Shown: positions 26,701-37,727, numbered from the stretch's first letter. The stretch: DNA of 64,000 nucleotides from Adiantum capillus-veneris (GCA_014529385.2 CM043945.1:4686312-4750311), one strand, 5' to 3'. The notes: a model not told the origin generated them from the sequence alone. A program made the numbers and translations.

Positions 26701-26704
26701 TTGT

Positions 26705-27225
26705 TTGTACTACATAGAAACGCAAGAGTGGAACTTGTCAAGAGAGATGCATACTTCATGCCCTCTTCATCTTTGTGTGATGCACCACTTACCCTTGTGC
26801 TTCAAACTACATAAACATGCCATTGTTCATCACTAGATGACTTGGTGTTTTCTTGGATGCATATGACGTATGGCCTGTATTATGTAAGATTGTTAAGTTT
26901 TCTGCTAATGCTTGTGTTGTGAGCTCCACACACTCGAAAGGATTGGATTAGGTCACCTTATTGTTATTACTATACACAGAAATATGAGGGTTATGATTGT
27001 CAACCTAGGACTCGAGAGATGCATAATATGCTCTCTTCATCTTAGCATGACGTGCATTACTGTTGTACTTTCTAATCCGTGGATATGCTATTGTTCATCA
27101 CTAGATGATTTGGTGTTGTCTTGGATGTAAATAAATATGATATTTGGCCTAAATATGAGATTGTTAAGATGTCGCTGATGGTTTTTTTGTGAGTTCCACA
27201 CATTTCATCAAGTTGAATTCATTAA
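26705..27225. repeat. Imperfect tandem duplication, unit about 260 bases
   Basis: The block starting TACTACATAGAAA at about 26708 recurs from TACTATACACAGAAA at about 26968. Each is followed in order by GAGAGATGCATA, CTCTTCATCTT, ATTGTTCATCACTAGATGA, CTTGGATG, GATTGTTAAG and GAG-TCCACACA. The divergence suggests an old duplication. Function unknown. Confidence 0.8.
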
Positions 27226-27401
27226 ACTAAAATTACAAGAGCGTCCAAGTTTTGTGCTAAGCGTACCTCACACAAGCTAGGTTATTCATATGTATGCTCC
27301 TTCGATTGATTATGTGTATTCTCTAATGATCTACATCCCCCTTGCGTACATAACAAGGTCTAGTTCTTGTGATGAGCATATCTCACACTCCTGGCATGTT
27401 C

Positions 27402-27403
<2 letters not shown>

Positions 27404-27476
<73 letters not shown>
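27404..27476. repeat. (CT)n(CA)n microsatellite
   Basis: About 34 bases of CT followed directly by about 40 of CA. Confidence 0.95.
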
Positions 27477-27478
<2 letters not shown>

Positions 27479-27479
27479 T

Positions 27480-27879
27480 GATATCTCTCTTTGTGTGTGC
27501 TTTGTTTTTCCTCAAACTTTCAATCATTTATTGTATAGTGTGTAATTTGCAATCATAACATAGTATTACTGGCTATAAATTAGGTCACTATTAATGGTTC
27601 ATAATCATGACATGATTTTGATAGTTTGCATTTATATCATAATGTTTAACCTTTAAAATTATATCTCAACGGTATGGTGGACACCAAGATGGAAAATATT
27701 TAGAAAAATTATGTCTTTGAGGTTGTAGTATGCCACTTTCATCACATGTCAAAGGTCAAGATTCATCTCTACCTCAACCCTTCAACTGTGGAGCATTATT
27801 ACCAGTTTACAGAGACATTAACAAAATCTATATTTGAGCAGCTCCAGGTTGTATTTTCCCCCACTCCTTTTGACATATT
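27480..27879 (+). other. Intergenic sequence with one weak open frame
   Basis: A frame entering at about 27746 reads protein-like (IHLYLNPSTVEHYYQFTETL, KSIFEQLQ) but resembles no family I know, and its downstream part is LTR sequence. I do not call it a gene. Confidence 0.3.
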
Positions 27880-27989
27880 TGAAAGATCCCCAACCCGCCG
27901 ACACCAAAGTTGCAATGGGGTCCTTGACAAGTCTCTAGGCCTATTAAAAGTCATAATCATTAAATATGAAGGATCCAGGGAGTAGACTT
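27880..27989 (-). repeat. LTR terminal fragment of the chromovirus family at 60-63 kb
   Basis: TGAAAGATCCCCAACCCGCC and about 90 further bases match the LTR beginning at 63113 (shared GACACxAAAG, GGGGTCCTTGACA, GGCCTATTAAAA). It is cut at 27990, where another LTR starts TGTTGGGGGT. No primer-binding site lies to its left, so this is the outer end of an element truncated by the later insertion. Confidence 0.75.
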
Positions 27990-28110
27990 TGTTGGGGGTT
28001 CCATTGTTGCATAGCTCTAATGACCAACAAAATTTGTAATCAGGAGGGATGAGCTACCCGGCTAAGGCATAGAAACACTCACACAATTAGTGAGCTAATC
28101 ATGGTAACGT
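27990..28110 (-). repeat. RT-less element copy 2: left part of its 3' LTR
   Basis: Reverse complement of the last 120 bases of the LTR at 23674-24603 (TGTTGGGGGTTCCATTGTTG corresponds to its CCCCCAACA end). The LTR is interrupted here by the Tat-like element and resumes at 36920. Confidence 0.85.
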
Positions 28111-29289
28111 TGTGAGCGGGATGAAAACACACACAGCGCCTCTATAACAACCTGACACACACTCTTGGGAAGATACACACACACACACACTCTTGGGAAG
28201 ATACACACACACACACACACTATGGGGCACCACTCGGCTTAGACAACACACCTGGCCGAGACAGGGAACACACCTCTGGAGTGAGAGGAGAGAGACTATC
28301 CACTTGCCCACTCCACATAGACACACACACACACACACCCCCCCCCAAAAAACTCAGCTCAAAAGAGGAGAATTTCTGATGTTTAGATATAATTGATCTT
28401 GGGACAACACCAATGGGGCAAATAGCTCACACAATATGGGTAAAATAAGCCAGATACAATCACAAACTAGAGCAGAAACTTCGCTCATAGGAGAAACTTA
28501 CACAGAAAAACAGCAGGAAAAGGGTGAGGAATTTGGCAAAATGGACAGCGCCATCGCGTCCGGAACGGCCCAAAACCCCAGTCTACAATGTCAAAGTGCT
28601 CAAATCCGACCTCGGATGAGCAGTTTACGGCCAAAACAGGCTCCAAAATGAGCAAAAACACACTTGCGGCTGTTCTTCCTCTCTTCTCCACGTTTTTCCT
28701 GGTCTTCTCTCTCTTTTTTCAGTTCCCACACTTAGCTTTATTAGTTGGACACCCTTGGCCTTTTAGATGACCTCAAATGGACCCCGAACAGGCCAAAAAC
28801 TGACCTCGCAGTGCATAGTTGTCACCTTTTTGCATCATTTGCACACCTGGCACTCAACTTTTTTTCAATAATGCATCTCGCCACCACGTGAAGTGGCCCC
28901 AAAAAGTGGTCCTAATGATGACCTTTCTGCATAACTCTCACCAAAAAACACCCACGTTGTGTCCGTCCTCATCCGCGTGCAAATATTGACCTCGTTCGCC
29001 CTCCTGACGCCACTAGATGCCATCTGACGCACCTGCTGACCTCACGTCGTCGACCCGCGGATAGCTTCCTCGAGAAGTTTTATGCGCTACCAACTCCTCC
29101 TTATTGTAGAAAAAACACACTAGTATTGATAATAGTGAAAATCGCTGCACTATGTACATGCTGTCGTACCTGTACACACGTGGGCCCCACGTAACCACCT
29201 GGCTCTGGAAAATGGGCAATTCCTTATTTGATGCACCATGCATGTGTATGTACATATGCGCAATTCCTTGCTCCAAAAAACTCCTGGCA
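28111..29289 (-). repeat. 3' LTR of the Tat-like element
   Basis: 1179 bases. In the element's orientation it starts TGCCAGGAG and ends GCTCACA. It is longer than its partner because of an extra CA-repeat copy of CTCTTGGGAAGATACACAC near 28160-28220. Confidence 0.92.
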
Positions 29290-29312
29290 TAATTTGCCCA
29301 TCCCCTAGCCTG
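29290..29312 (-). promoter_or_regulatory. Polypurine tract of the Tat-like element
   Basis: On the minus strand the purine-rich CTAGGGGATGGGCAAATTA lies directly before the 3' LTR, just after the last coding frame. Confidence 0.75.
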
Positions 29313-29317
29313 CTAGA

Positions 29318-29719
29318 TCATTCATGATCAGCAGCAGCAAAGAGAGATATGAGACTCGTCGCATCACAGGGCTCCTCATCCCTAACCAACACTGCTTGAT
29401 GCACAGACAACTCATCTTGATCCACCATCATCAATCTAGCATGATACAATTTAAGACGCAACCCATTTACCCTTGACTTATGTAGAACACCATCCAGGTT
29501 AGCCAGCTGATATGTGCCATTTGGAAAACACTCCACTACCTTGAAAGGGCCTTCCCACTTAATTTGAAACTTCTTTTGGAAGGTGTTGTCCAGCTTACTA
29601 TTGTAGCGCAAAACCAAGTAATGTTTCTTGATACCCTTACTTTTAACCTTTTCATTTATCTTTGCCAAAGCCTTATCCTGCATCTGCCCATAATGCTCCA
29701 ATGCGCTCATCCTATCCAA
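29318..29719 (-). pseudogene. Integrase C-terminal part of the Tat-like Pol
   Basis: 133 codons in the same frame as the preceding 583-codon block, separated by one TAG at 29735-29737. It carries YNSKLDNTFQKKFQIKWEGP and FKVVECFPNGTYQLANLDG, the SH3-like integrase tail (K-WxGPF-V...GTY-L), and ends shortly before the polypurine tract. The stop replaces a codon that reads naturally as Gln (CAG). No chromodomain is present, as expected for Tat. Confidence 0.85.
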
Positions 29720-29734
29720 ATGGACCTCTTGTAA

Positions 29735-31486
29735 CTACAAGAGCCTCTCTTTGAATGCATCACTAGGCGACCCAAGCAACTTCTCTAACATCTTGACCGC
29801 AGGCTTGACCGCAGGCAACTCTACCTCCACAGGCAATAGTTCTTCCTTTCCATACTTTAAATGAAATGGAGTAAACCCTGTACCTGTCTTCACCGAAGTA
29901 CGGTAAGCCCATAATGCACTAGGCAATTCCAAATCCCAATTCTTTCCTTGGTGCTCTGTCACTTTAGAAAGAATTTGTACCAACTCACCATTGAATCTTT
30001 CATTTAAGCCATTACACTGCGGGTAATAAGGAGTGGTATGCTGGTGCCTAATCTTCATCTTTGTGCATAAGAAGTCTAGCAGTTTAGCTCTAAATCCTGG
30101 CCCCTTATCTGAAAGTAGCTCTAATGCCACCCCAAACTTGCAACATATTTCATCATACACAAATTTTGCCACATCCTTTGCAGTGATTTGTTTTACTGCT
30201 ATAGCCTCTGCCCATCTAGAAAGATAGTCCACTGCCTTCAAAATATAGCTTTTGCCCCTGCTTGTGATAGGTAACGGGCCTATTGCATCAATCCCCCACT
30301 TTTCAAACACATCAAACGCCATAATGGTTTTTCGTAGCTCTGGCTTCAACACTCTCTTCCCAAATGCTTGACACCTATTGCAAGACCTACACCAATGGTG
30401 AACATCCTTGTGCAAACTAGGCCATACATACCCCTCTTGCAAAATCTTATGCAAGGTGATCTTTAGAGCAAAATGGCCACCACATGCGCCTTCATGATTC
30501 TCTTCCAACACTCTGTAAAGCTCCTCCCGCCAAGGTACACGTCTCAACACGAGATCAGCCCCTTTCATGTATAAGACATCGCCAATCAATTTGTACCTGT
30601 ATGCTCTACGCACAAAGCTATACTTCTTAGACTTCTGAATCTCCTTTGGAATGATTCCTGTTAGCAAAAACTCCTCTTCTTGAGCCAAACTTTCCCGGCC
30701 ATGATAAAGAGGTAAATTGGTCCTCAACACGAATAGCTCCCCAATCATGCCTTGAGCTGCTTCATGTGCCTCTCCATTTAGAGCACGTTCAATGTGTTTG
30801 ATGCTCCATGCTTCAAACTTTTTTAACAGGCCTTTAATTCTAAAGCACATTTCCTTCAATGAGGTGTTCTTGCTCTTCCACACACCCAGCACTTGCTTCA
30901 CCACTAACAAGGCATCACCGTTTATGCTCAACCTTTGAACCCCATGCTTCAAACAAATGTGTAATCCGGCTTCCAATGTAGCATATTCAGCCTCATTGTT
31001 ACTATGCGCATCCAATTTGAACCCTCTCTTGCATACTAGCTTCCCCTCTGGATCATAAAGTGCTATACCCCCTGAAGCTGCATCGTGGCTCTTTCTGTAT
31101 GAACCATCAAAGAACAACACATGTGCATGGCTGATCTGTGGCACTTCTTCAACTACCTTTCTCACCACCTCTTCCTTAACAATAAGGGGATTCTCCTTGT
31201 AGGTCAACAAATCAGCTAGGGTAGCCCTTGTACTATCTTCCACTAGAAAAGAGAACTCAAACTCTTGCAGCTCAATTACCCATTTGTTCACCACATTTGA
31301 CATGTTAGTACCATTAATTAACTGTGGCAAAAAGGCATAACTCGTCAAGAAAACAAAAGGCCATGGTAGCAAGTAATGACGAAATCGTCGACAAGCAAAT
31401 ATTACACTGGCCATCACTAGCTCTACTTCCGATAAGTTTCTCTCCGCTACCAACTTCACTCGGCTTGCACAATACACTGGCCTCAT
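29735..31486 (-). pseudogene. RNase H, second RNase H and integrase core of the Tat-like Pol
   Basis: 583 open codons. Residues 1-90 finish the Ty3-type RNase H (MRPVYCASR, ERNLSEVE). Residues about 120-250 form a second, archaeal-type RNase H (FFDGSYRKS, ASGGIALYDPEG, SNNEAEYATLEAGL, INGDALLVVKQV). Residues about 330-375 are the HHCC zinc domain of integrase (CRSCNRC). Then comes the core with WGIDAIGPLP, LLSDKGPGF and GLNERFNGE, an intact D,D-35-E spacing. It is joined in frame to the upstream protease/RT block through a TAA at 31508-31510 and to the tail through a TAG at 29735-29737, so only nonsense changes interrupt it. Confidence 0.92.
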
Positions 31487-31507
31487 ATAATGGCTGCCCT
31501 TCCCCTT

Positions 31508-33349
31508 TTACAATAGCATGGCTCCAATGGCATCATCTCCTACTGATGGATTTACATAAAAAACTTTCTCCCAATCAGGAGCTTGCATGGCTGACAACCC
31601 CCCTAACACCTCTTTCACCTCTTGAAACACTTCTTCACACTTGTCATCCCATTGCAATGGATCATGATTTTCCACTTGCTGTAATGGATAAAGAAGCTGC
31701 GAAGACAATGGAATAAACCGTGCCATGTACTTCACTTTGTGTATAAAGGTTGCCAATTGCTTCGTACTCATAGGTGATGGAAGAAGAATAATAGACTTAA
31801 CCTTGTCTGGATCAGCCTCAATGCCATTTTCTGACACCATATGGCCCAATAACTTCACCCTTGGCTGTGCTAAATGAAATTTCTTTGGATTTAGTTGTCC
31901 TCCACATTCATCATATCGAGCCAATACCATCTGCAGCTTCTCATGGTGATCAGCCCTACTGCTATAGGCACAGAAGTCATCCATAAAAGCTTTAACACAA
32001 CTACCAATGAATGGTTCCAACACCCAATTTTCTCTCTCTTGATAGAAGGAAGGTCCATTTGACAACCCAAATGGCAATACTGTGTAGCAATAGCAGCCCC
32101 ATGGCGTAATAAAAGATGTCTTTGTGCGGTCTTTAAGACCAATCTTCAATTGAAAATAGCCTGAAAAACCATCACACACACTGTACCTCTCATAACCTGC
32201 CACTGAATCCAAGATCGGATCGATGAATGGAAGAGGATATGGGTTCTTCTTAGTGGATGTGTTTAAGGGTTTAAAATCCACACAAATTCTCCACTTCCCA
32301 TCCTTCTTTGGACTGACTACAACTGGACTCACCCATTCTGTGGTCTCCACTGGAACTATGAACCCTGCCTTCAATAACTTGTCCACCTCTACCCGCAAGG
32401 CTTCCATTTGCTCTTGACCCATCCTTCTTAGCCTTTGCCGCACTGGCTTAGCACCTTCTTTCAGCTCTATATGCATCTCTCCACCCTTGAACCCTCTGAT
32501 CTCTTCATATGAAGTAATGAACAAATCAGGAAAACTAGCCAGCATATGCAAAAATATATCCTTCTCCATAGCTGAGAGGTCTCCACTAATCATTTGCGTC
32601 ATTAATTCCTGCTTCTTTGACAACTCAACCTTGGTTTGCATCAGCCCTTCAATCACTTCATAAGGCCCTTCACTTTCATCTTCAACCTCATTCGCAAATG
32701 CAACTAAACCAATCTCCTGGATTTCTTTGTCTATCAAAAGAAATGCAACATCAGCATCCTCATCACTGCTGGTAGTGCTATCACTGTCCTCATCTGTCAC
32801 CGTGGAAGAGTCTTCATCACTAGACTCATCCTCATCTTCATAAAGCTCCTCTAATCGTTTCCTTGTGTCCATATTATAAAGCTTCTTGGTACCTGTCTTT
32901 CCATAGAGGCTAATCGTACCATGTCGCCAATCTTGAACAGCTCCCACTGCACGTAACCATGGTCTGCCCAGTATAATAGGATATGCTCCCAACCCTGCTG
33001 GCATCACATGAAAATCAACCACTGCCTTTGCTTCATATGCCTCCACTTCTAAGCTCTTTACAACACCCAAGCATTTTACTTTTTGATGGTTTGCCAATCT
33101 GATCCGAAAACCTGACACCCCAGCCACTGTGAGACCCATCTTCTCAACACATGAGTGTGTTATGACGCATATTTGGGCTCCGCCATCCACATAACCTTGT
33201 CCCAAATTTTTCCTTTTATGCCACACATCTACTATTGGACAAATGTCTGGTAGCTCGTCCATTGCCAACACCTTCACTGAACCTCTCTCTGGCTCTTTCT
33301 CCATTGGGTTAACCATCCTCTTCCACTGTCGCTTTAGCTTAGGCACCAT
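31508..33349 (-). pseudogene. Protease and reverse transcriptase of the Tat-like Pol
   Basis: 613 codons. The protease active site is YVDGGAQICVI near residue 53, with D-G-G where D-T/S-G is usual, and ILGRPWL follows. An acidic Ser/Glu/Asp linker separates it from RT. RT has KDGKWRICVDFKPLN near 350, LPFGLSNGPSFYQE, and the catalytic FMDD near residue 455 (most relatives have YVDD). The thumb and start of RNase H follow. The frame closes at TAA 31508-31510 in a context reading AMLL-stop-KGKGSHYMRPVY, where related proteins would have Gln. Upstream it is in frame with gag across a single TAG. Confidence 0.92.
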
Positions 33350-33358
33350 CTCTATAAG

Positions 33359-34738
33359 CTACCCAAAAGTAACATCTGCCTTCCTGCTCGTCAGATCCTC
33401 CTTCAAGTCATAGATTAATTGCCCATCCCCTAGTGGAAAATCTGAAACATGAAACTTTCGACGAGCTCTCCTTTTTCTCTTGGCCTTGACATCCTCGCCT
33501 TCATGGCTCTTTCCTTTCTTCTTACTAGGACCTGGGGCACTTCTTCCTTCCTTTTCCTCTATGGTCCTTTTCCCAATAGGCATCACTAATGTATCCTCTA
33601 GCTTTGATGCCTTCTCCAAGGTGACTACACTTAGCACTTTTGTCTTTCCCTTTTCCTCCTGGGTCAGTCCACTAGTTCCTTCGTCTCCCTTAATTTTGAT
33701 GCCATAATCATTTGACCTAGTTAGCACCTGTCTTGGCAATGGATACATGTCTCCCCCCATCCTTGGTGGCTTATCACATTGCGGGCTGATGTGACCCAAC
33801 TCTCCACAATTATAACATGTGGGCGTCTGCCTCCAAAACCTACCATTGCTTTGTCCAACACCATTCCTAGGCCTTTCTTCACCTCCTTGCTGATTTGCAA
33901 ACCTCCCTCGACCTCGATTATTTCCCACTTGACCTAGCATGTTTAGGCTGAGATTCTTCATCAAATCTACCATTTGCCTCATGTCTTGCCTTAGCCCATC
34001 ATCTTGCACTGCTGTAGTGACCACTGCTGGCATAACCTGAGTAGTAACAGGAACTACTGGTTCATGATGAACCCCTGACATGCGCCCTTGTAAAGACTCT
34101 ATAGGCTGAAATTCAGACCTCATTGGCAAAGACTCCACCACTAACTGGCTCATTTTCCTCAGCTTCCACTCTTTGTTCCTTGCTACCTCTAGTGCATCCT
34201 CATATGTCCTAGGCTTCTTTAGCTCCACTCTCCAACGTATATTCTCCCAAAGACTAGCCAAGAACCTGTCCTTCTTCATCATGTCAGGCGGGGGTACCTG
34301 TGGTGCTAAAGCCTTGCACATTCTCTCCCATGCCAATGAAAACTTACGTATGTACGCATCTACTGGCTCACCTTCCTTTTGCACCAAAGCCTGTACTTCT
34401 TGCCACACCTTGTCAGGATCTTCTATCTTCACAAACTCCACTTCCAACCCATGTCGTAGATTGTCCCAACTCAACCTTACAGGTGGATCAGCCACACGCA
34501 ACTCCTCTTCAAATGCTTTAGACCAAACTCGTGCATCACTCTTCAAACAAATTTGGAGAAGGCGTAACATTTGCGTAGGGTCATGAATCTGGTTGCTAAT
34601 GCAGGCAACTTCCATCTTTTCCAAAAATTCTTCCACATCTTCATCACTTCTTCCATGAAACTCCGGATAAGAGAAAGCTATGGCTACCCAAATCATGATG
34701 CTTTGAGAACCCCTTCGAACACACGTGCAAGAACCCAA
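33359..34738 (-). CDS. Gag of the Tat-like element
   Basis: 459 codons, open throughout. The N-terminal half is a plant Gag capsid domain (EFHGRSDEDVEEFLEKME, WDNLRHGLEVEF, EPVDAYIRKFSLAWERM, RFLASLWENIRWRV). A basic RGRGRF segment is followed near residue 315 by the CCHC knuckle CYNCGELGHISPQC with normal spacing. A Lys/Arg-rich tail (KKKGKSHEGEDVKAKRKRRARRK) may bind nucleic acid. The frame ends in TAG at 33359-33361 and continues in the same frame into protease three codons before the next ATG. This may be a natural readthrough stop controlling Gag:Pol ratio or a mutation. The start chosen is the first ATG of the frame; MIWVAIAFSYPEFHG, about 14 residues on, is an alternative. Confidence 0.9.
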   Translation of the reverse strand: MGSCTCVRRGSQSIMIWVAIAFSYPEFHGRSDEDVEEFLEKMEVACISNQIHDPTQMLRLLQICLKSDARVWSKAFEEELRVADPPVRLSWDNLRHGLEVEFVKIEDPDKVWQEVQALVQKEGEPVDAYIRKFSLAWERMCKALAPQVPPPDMMKKDRFLASLWENIRWRVELKKPRTYEDALEVARNKEWKLRKMSQLVVESLPMRSEFQPIESLQGRMSGVHHEPVVPVTTQVMPAVVTTAVQDDGLRQDMRQMVDLMKNLSLNMLGQVGNNRGRGRFANQQGGEERPRNGVGQSNGRFWRQTPTCYNCGELGHISPQCDKPPRMGGDMYPLPRQVLTRSNDYGIKIKGDEGTSGLTQEEKGKTKVLSVVTLEKASKLEDTLVMPIGKRTIEEKEGRSAPGPSKKKGKSHEGEDVKAKRKRRARRKFHVSDFPLGDGQLIYDLKEDLTSRKADVTFG

Positions 34739-34739
34739 A

Positions 34740-35749
34740 ACTTTTCACTACCCAATCCCCAGAAACTTCAATGGAGATCAACTTTAGATAAGGACAAACA
34801 CATGCACATCAAATGAGTTTTCATAGTTAATCATCGGAATGACAACAGGCAAAGGACATTCCAGGATCTCTCTCAATCTTCTTGGCCCAAACATAAAGAC
34901 TATGTGCTGCTGGAAAAAGATCTTCCTGGACACATGAACATTAATCTGATTCTTTGAGTTAAATGAAAAGGAGTGAACTGAGGGCCATTTTGATCATCCA
35001 TTAAAGCCAACCATGAAGCTCCCAAGAAGGCACACCTGACTCAACCTCTGATTTTGCCAAAATTTCAGCAGCATAACAGCATAAATGGCTCAAAATACCA
35101 AAAAACCAGCCATCATAACTTGGGAAAATTTCGACAGAGTTTCCCCAGAAGTAGAGCAGTAGGAACCCAAAATATAGATTGTCTATGTATGCATAAACTG
35201 TCAACAATAGAACCCGAGCATCAAGTAGGACTCACTAGTACATAGCCTATGGCGAGGTCACAAAAAGGGTGCTCCAGCTACCTGTATCACCGAAAGGATC
35301 TCCACATTTGAGAATCCCCCAGCTCAATAAAAACCTCACACTATCGACCCTCACACGAAGGCTAATGCAAATCGCATATAGTCAAGTCTCAGAAATGACT
35401 ATCTTCCAGACCAAGTCTCAGAAATGGCTGGGACTGCCAAATACAACCAAGTATGGCTCCACAAATGTGTACAATGGCAGTTTCCACAAGTAACGTACAA
35501 TCCAGCAGACAATGCGCTCAAATAGGCGCCAAGTGATGCATACCCACAACAACTGCAAGTGACATCACTGCTAGTATATCACTGTACTCTAGCTACCTGT
35601 ACCTGTGTGAATCACCTGTACCTGTACGTGTACCTATAAACTATAACCTGTAACCTGTAATCTGCCACCTGTAATCTGCAACCTGCAACCTGTAATCCCG
35701 AAGCTCGAAGCTCGAAGCTCGAAGCTCGAAGCAGAAGGTACTCAAAGAA
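34740..35749 (-). other. Leader of the Tat-like element
   Basis: About 1 kb between the primer site and the Gag ATG without supported coding. Its primer-proximal end carries short tandem repeats: GAAGCTC repeated about four times at 35699-35732, ACCTGTAATCTGC-like units at 35645-35695, and TACCTG units at 35595-35635. Confidence 0.7.
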
Positions 35750-35755
35750 GATCCT

Positions 35756-35773
35756 CCGTGGGGGCGCCAAAAG
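35756..35773 (-). promoter_or_regulatory. Primer-binding site of the Tat-like element
   Basis: On the minus strand the 5' LTR ends GCTCACA and, after a short TTCTTT spacer, TGGCGCCCCCACGGAGGA follows. It begins TGGCGCC like many plant primer sites. I cannot assign the tRNA with confidence. Confidence 0.65.
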
Positions 35774-35775
35774 AA

Positions 35776-36919
35776 TGTGAGCGGGATGAAAACACACACA
35801 GCGTCTCTATAACGACCTGACACACACTCTTGGGAAGATACACACACACTTTATGGGGCACCACCCGGCTTAGACAACACAACTGGCCGAGACAGGGAAC
35901 ACACCTCTAGAGTGAGAGGAGAGAGACTATCCACTTGCCCACTCCACACAGACACACACACACACACACACCCCCAAAAAAACTCAGCTCAAAAGAGGAG
36001 AATTTTTGATGTTTAGATACAATTGAGCTTGGGCCAACACCAATGGGGCAAATAGCTCACACAATATGGGTAAAATAAGCCAGATACAATCACAAACTAG
36101 AGCAGAAACTTCGCTCATAGGAGAAACTTACACAGAAAAACAGCAGAAAAAGGGTGAGAAATTTGGCAAAATGGACAGTGCCATCGCGTCCAGAACGGCC
36201 CAAAACCCTAGTTTACAATGTCAAAGTGCTCAAATCCGACCTCGGATGAGCAGTTTACGGCCAAAACAGGCTCCAAAATGAGCAAAAACACACCTGCGGC
36301 TGTTCCTCCTCTCTTCTCCACGTTTTTTCTGGTCTTCTCTCTCTTTTTTCAGTTCCCACACTTAGCTTTATTAGTTGGGCACCCTTGGTCTTTTAGATGA
36401 CTTCAAACGGACCCCGAACAGGCCAAAAACTGACCTCGCAGTGCATAGTTGTCACCTTTTTGCATCATTTGCACACCTGGCACTCAACTTTTTTCCAATA
36501 ATGCATCTCGCCACCACGTGAAGTGGCCCCAAAAAGTGGTCCTAATGATGACCTTTCTGCATAACTCTCACCAGAAAACACCCACGTTGTGTCCGTCCTC
36601 ATTCGCGTGCAAATATTGACCTCGTTCGCCCTCCTGACGCCACTAGATGCCATCTGACGCACCTGCTGACCTCACGTCATCGGCCCGCGGATAGCTTCCT
36701 CGAGAAGTTTTACGCGCTACCAACTCCTCCTTATTGTAGAAAAAACACACTAGTATTGATAATAGTGAAAATCGCTGCACTATGTACATGCTGTCCTACC
36801 TGTACACATGTGGGCCCCACATAACCACCTGGCTCTGGAAAATGGGCAATTCCTTATTTGATGCACCATGCATGTGTATGTACATATGCGCAATTCCTTG
36901 CTCCAAAAAACTCCTGACA
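35776..36919 (-). repeat. 5' LTR of the Tat-like element
   Basis: 1144 bases. In the element's orientation it begins TGTCAGGAGTTTTTTGGAG and ends CCCGCTCACA. It pairs with 28111-29289. Confidence 0.92.
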
Positions 36920-37727
36920 ACGTGAATGGTTGACTCTACAAGGTGATCTTCTCGGCCTATGGAGGAGCTAAGCCACAATGATGGGCAATCTCCACATCCA
37001 CTTCTCTTCACCTCTAATCAACCCAATCACACACACTAATGATTGCAAGACGCACACAACATTAATCCTATCATGAAACACACTAATCACAAGCACACAC
37101 ACATAGATCTATTAAGAACCATACTCCAATCAGACATACATGCACACACAAGCAAGAGAGGGCAATCACACAAGATTAGAGAGAGATTAACCACTAATTA
37201 GTTACGATCTAGCTAATCTAAGCATCATTAGCAATCATAAGAAGCATGAGAGAGGCATAGTAAAAGAGAATTAAGCATTGACTTGTGATAATCAAGTCAC
37301 ATGAGCAAGGAGAAGCTCAAGGACTCCATAGCCATACACCTCAAGAGCTCTCACCAATGAGTACTCTCAACAAATGAGCTTGAGAACCCTAATTTCTTTT
37401 ACACACTGCCTTATATACCTAGGGTAAGAATATGCAATGTCCGATCGCCCAAGACCTTTAAGGCTCCACCATTTACTGAATCTGCAACCTAGGCACACTA
37501 ACTGACCTATTCTTTACAGCTTGGAACTCCCATTGAGCCCGTAACACATTTAAAAATATTACAATGGCTTGAAATAAATGAGGAATTTACAATACATGAC
37601 CATTTTGGAAAACGTGAAAAATGTGTAACTCCAATCTTTACTGCTTCTTTGTATTCATCCTTGATGTGCATCCGTAATGCTCGGGCCTTTAGCAACTTTT
37701 GTTAAACTGACGTTGACTCAGTTAACA
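36920..37727 (-). repeat. RT-less element copy 2: main part of its 3' LTR
   Basis: Reverse complement of the LTR at 23674-24603, ending with the hairpin terminus (GACGTTGACTCAGTTAACA on the plus strand) at 37727. It is separated from its last 120 bases (27990-28110) by the Tat-like insertion. Confidence 0.9.

Larger units (their letters stand above)
28111..36919 (-). mobile_element. Complete Tat-like Ty3/gypsy retrotransposon nested in another LTR
   Basis: The element has LTRs at 28111-29289 and 35776-36919, with its 5' end on the right. The host LTR continues across the insertion: CATGGTAACGT before it and ACGTGAATGG after it rejoin the sequence expected from the other LTRs. The target duplication is ACGT, or AACGT if one shared base is counted. 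The LTRs differ by roughly two dozen substitutions over the last 850 bases by eye, mostly C/T or G/A. Internally the order is primer site, 1-kb leader, gag, protease, RT, RNase H, a second RNase H, integrase and polypurine tract. The extra RNase H between RT/RNase H and integrase is the mark of the Tat group. Confidence 0.93.

Noticed and set aside
29013-29276. Minus-strand frames in the Tat LTRs (also near 36465 and 36796)
   Set aside because: No domain, and they differ between the two LTR copies. Treated as chance frames.
33359-33361. Restoration of stops by U-to-C RNA editing, as in fern organelles
   Set aside because: That editing acts on organelle transcripts, while these are nuclear retroelements. 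Mutation or readthrough is a simpler explanation.
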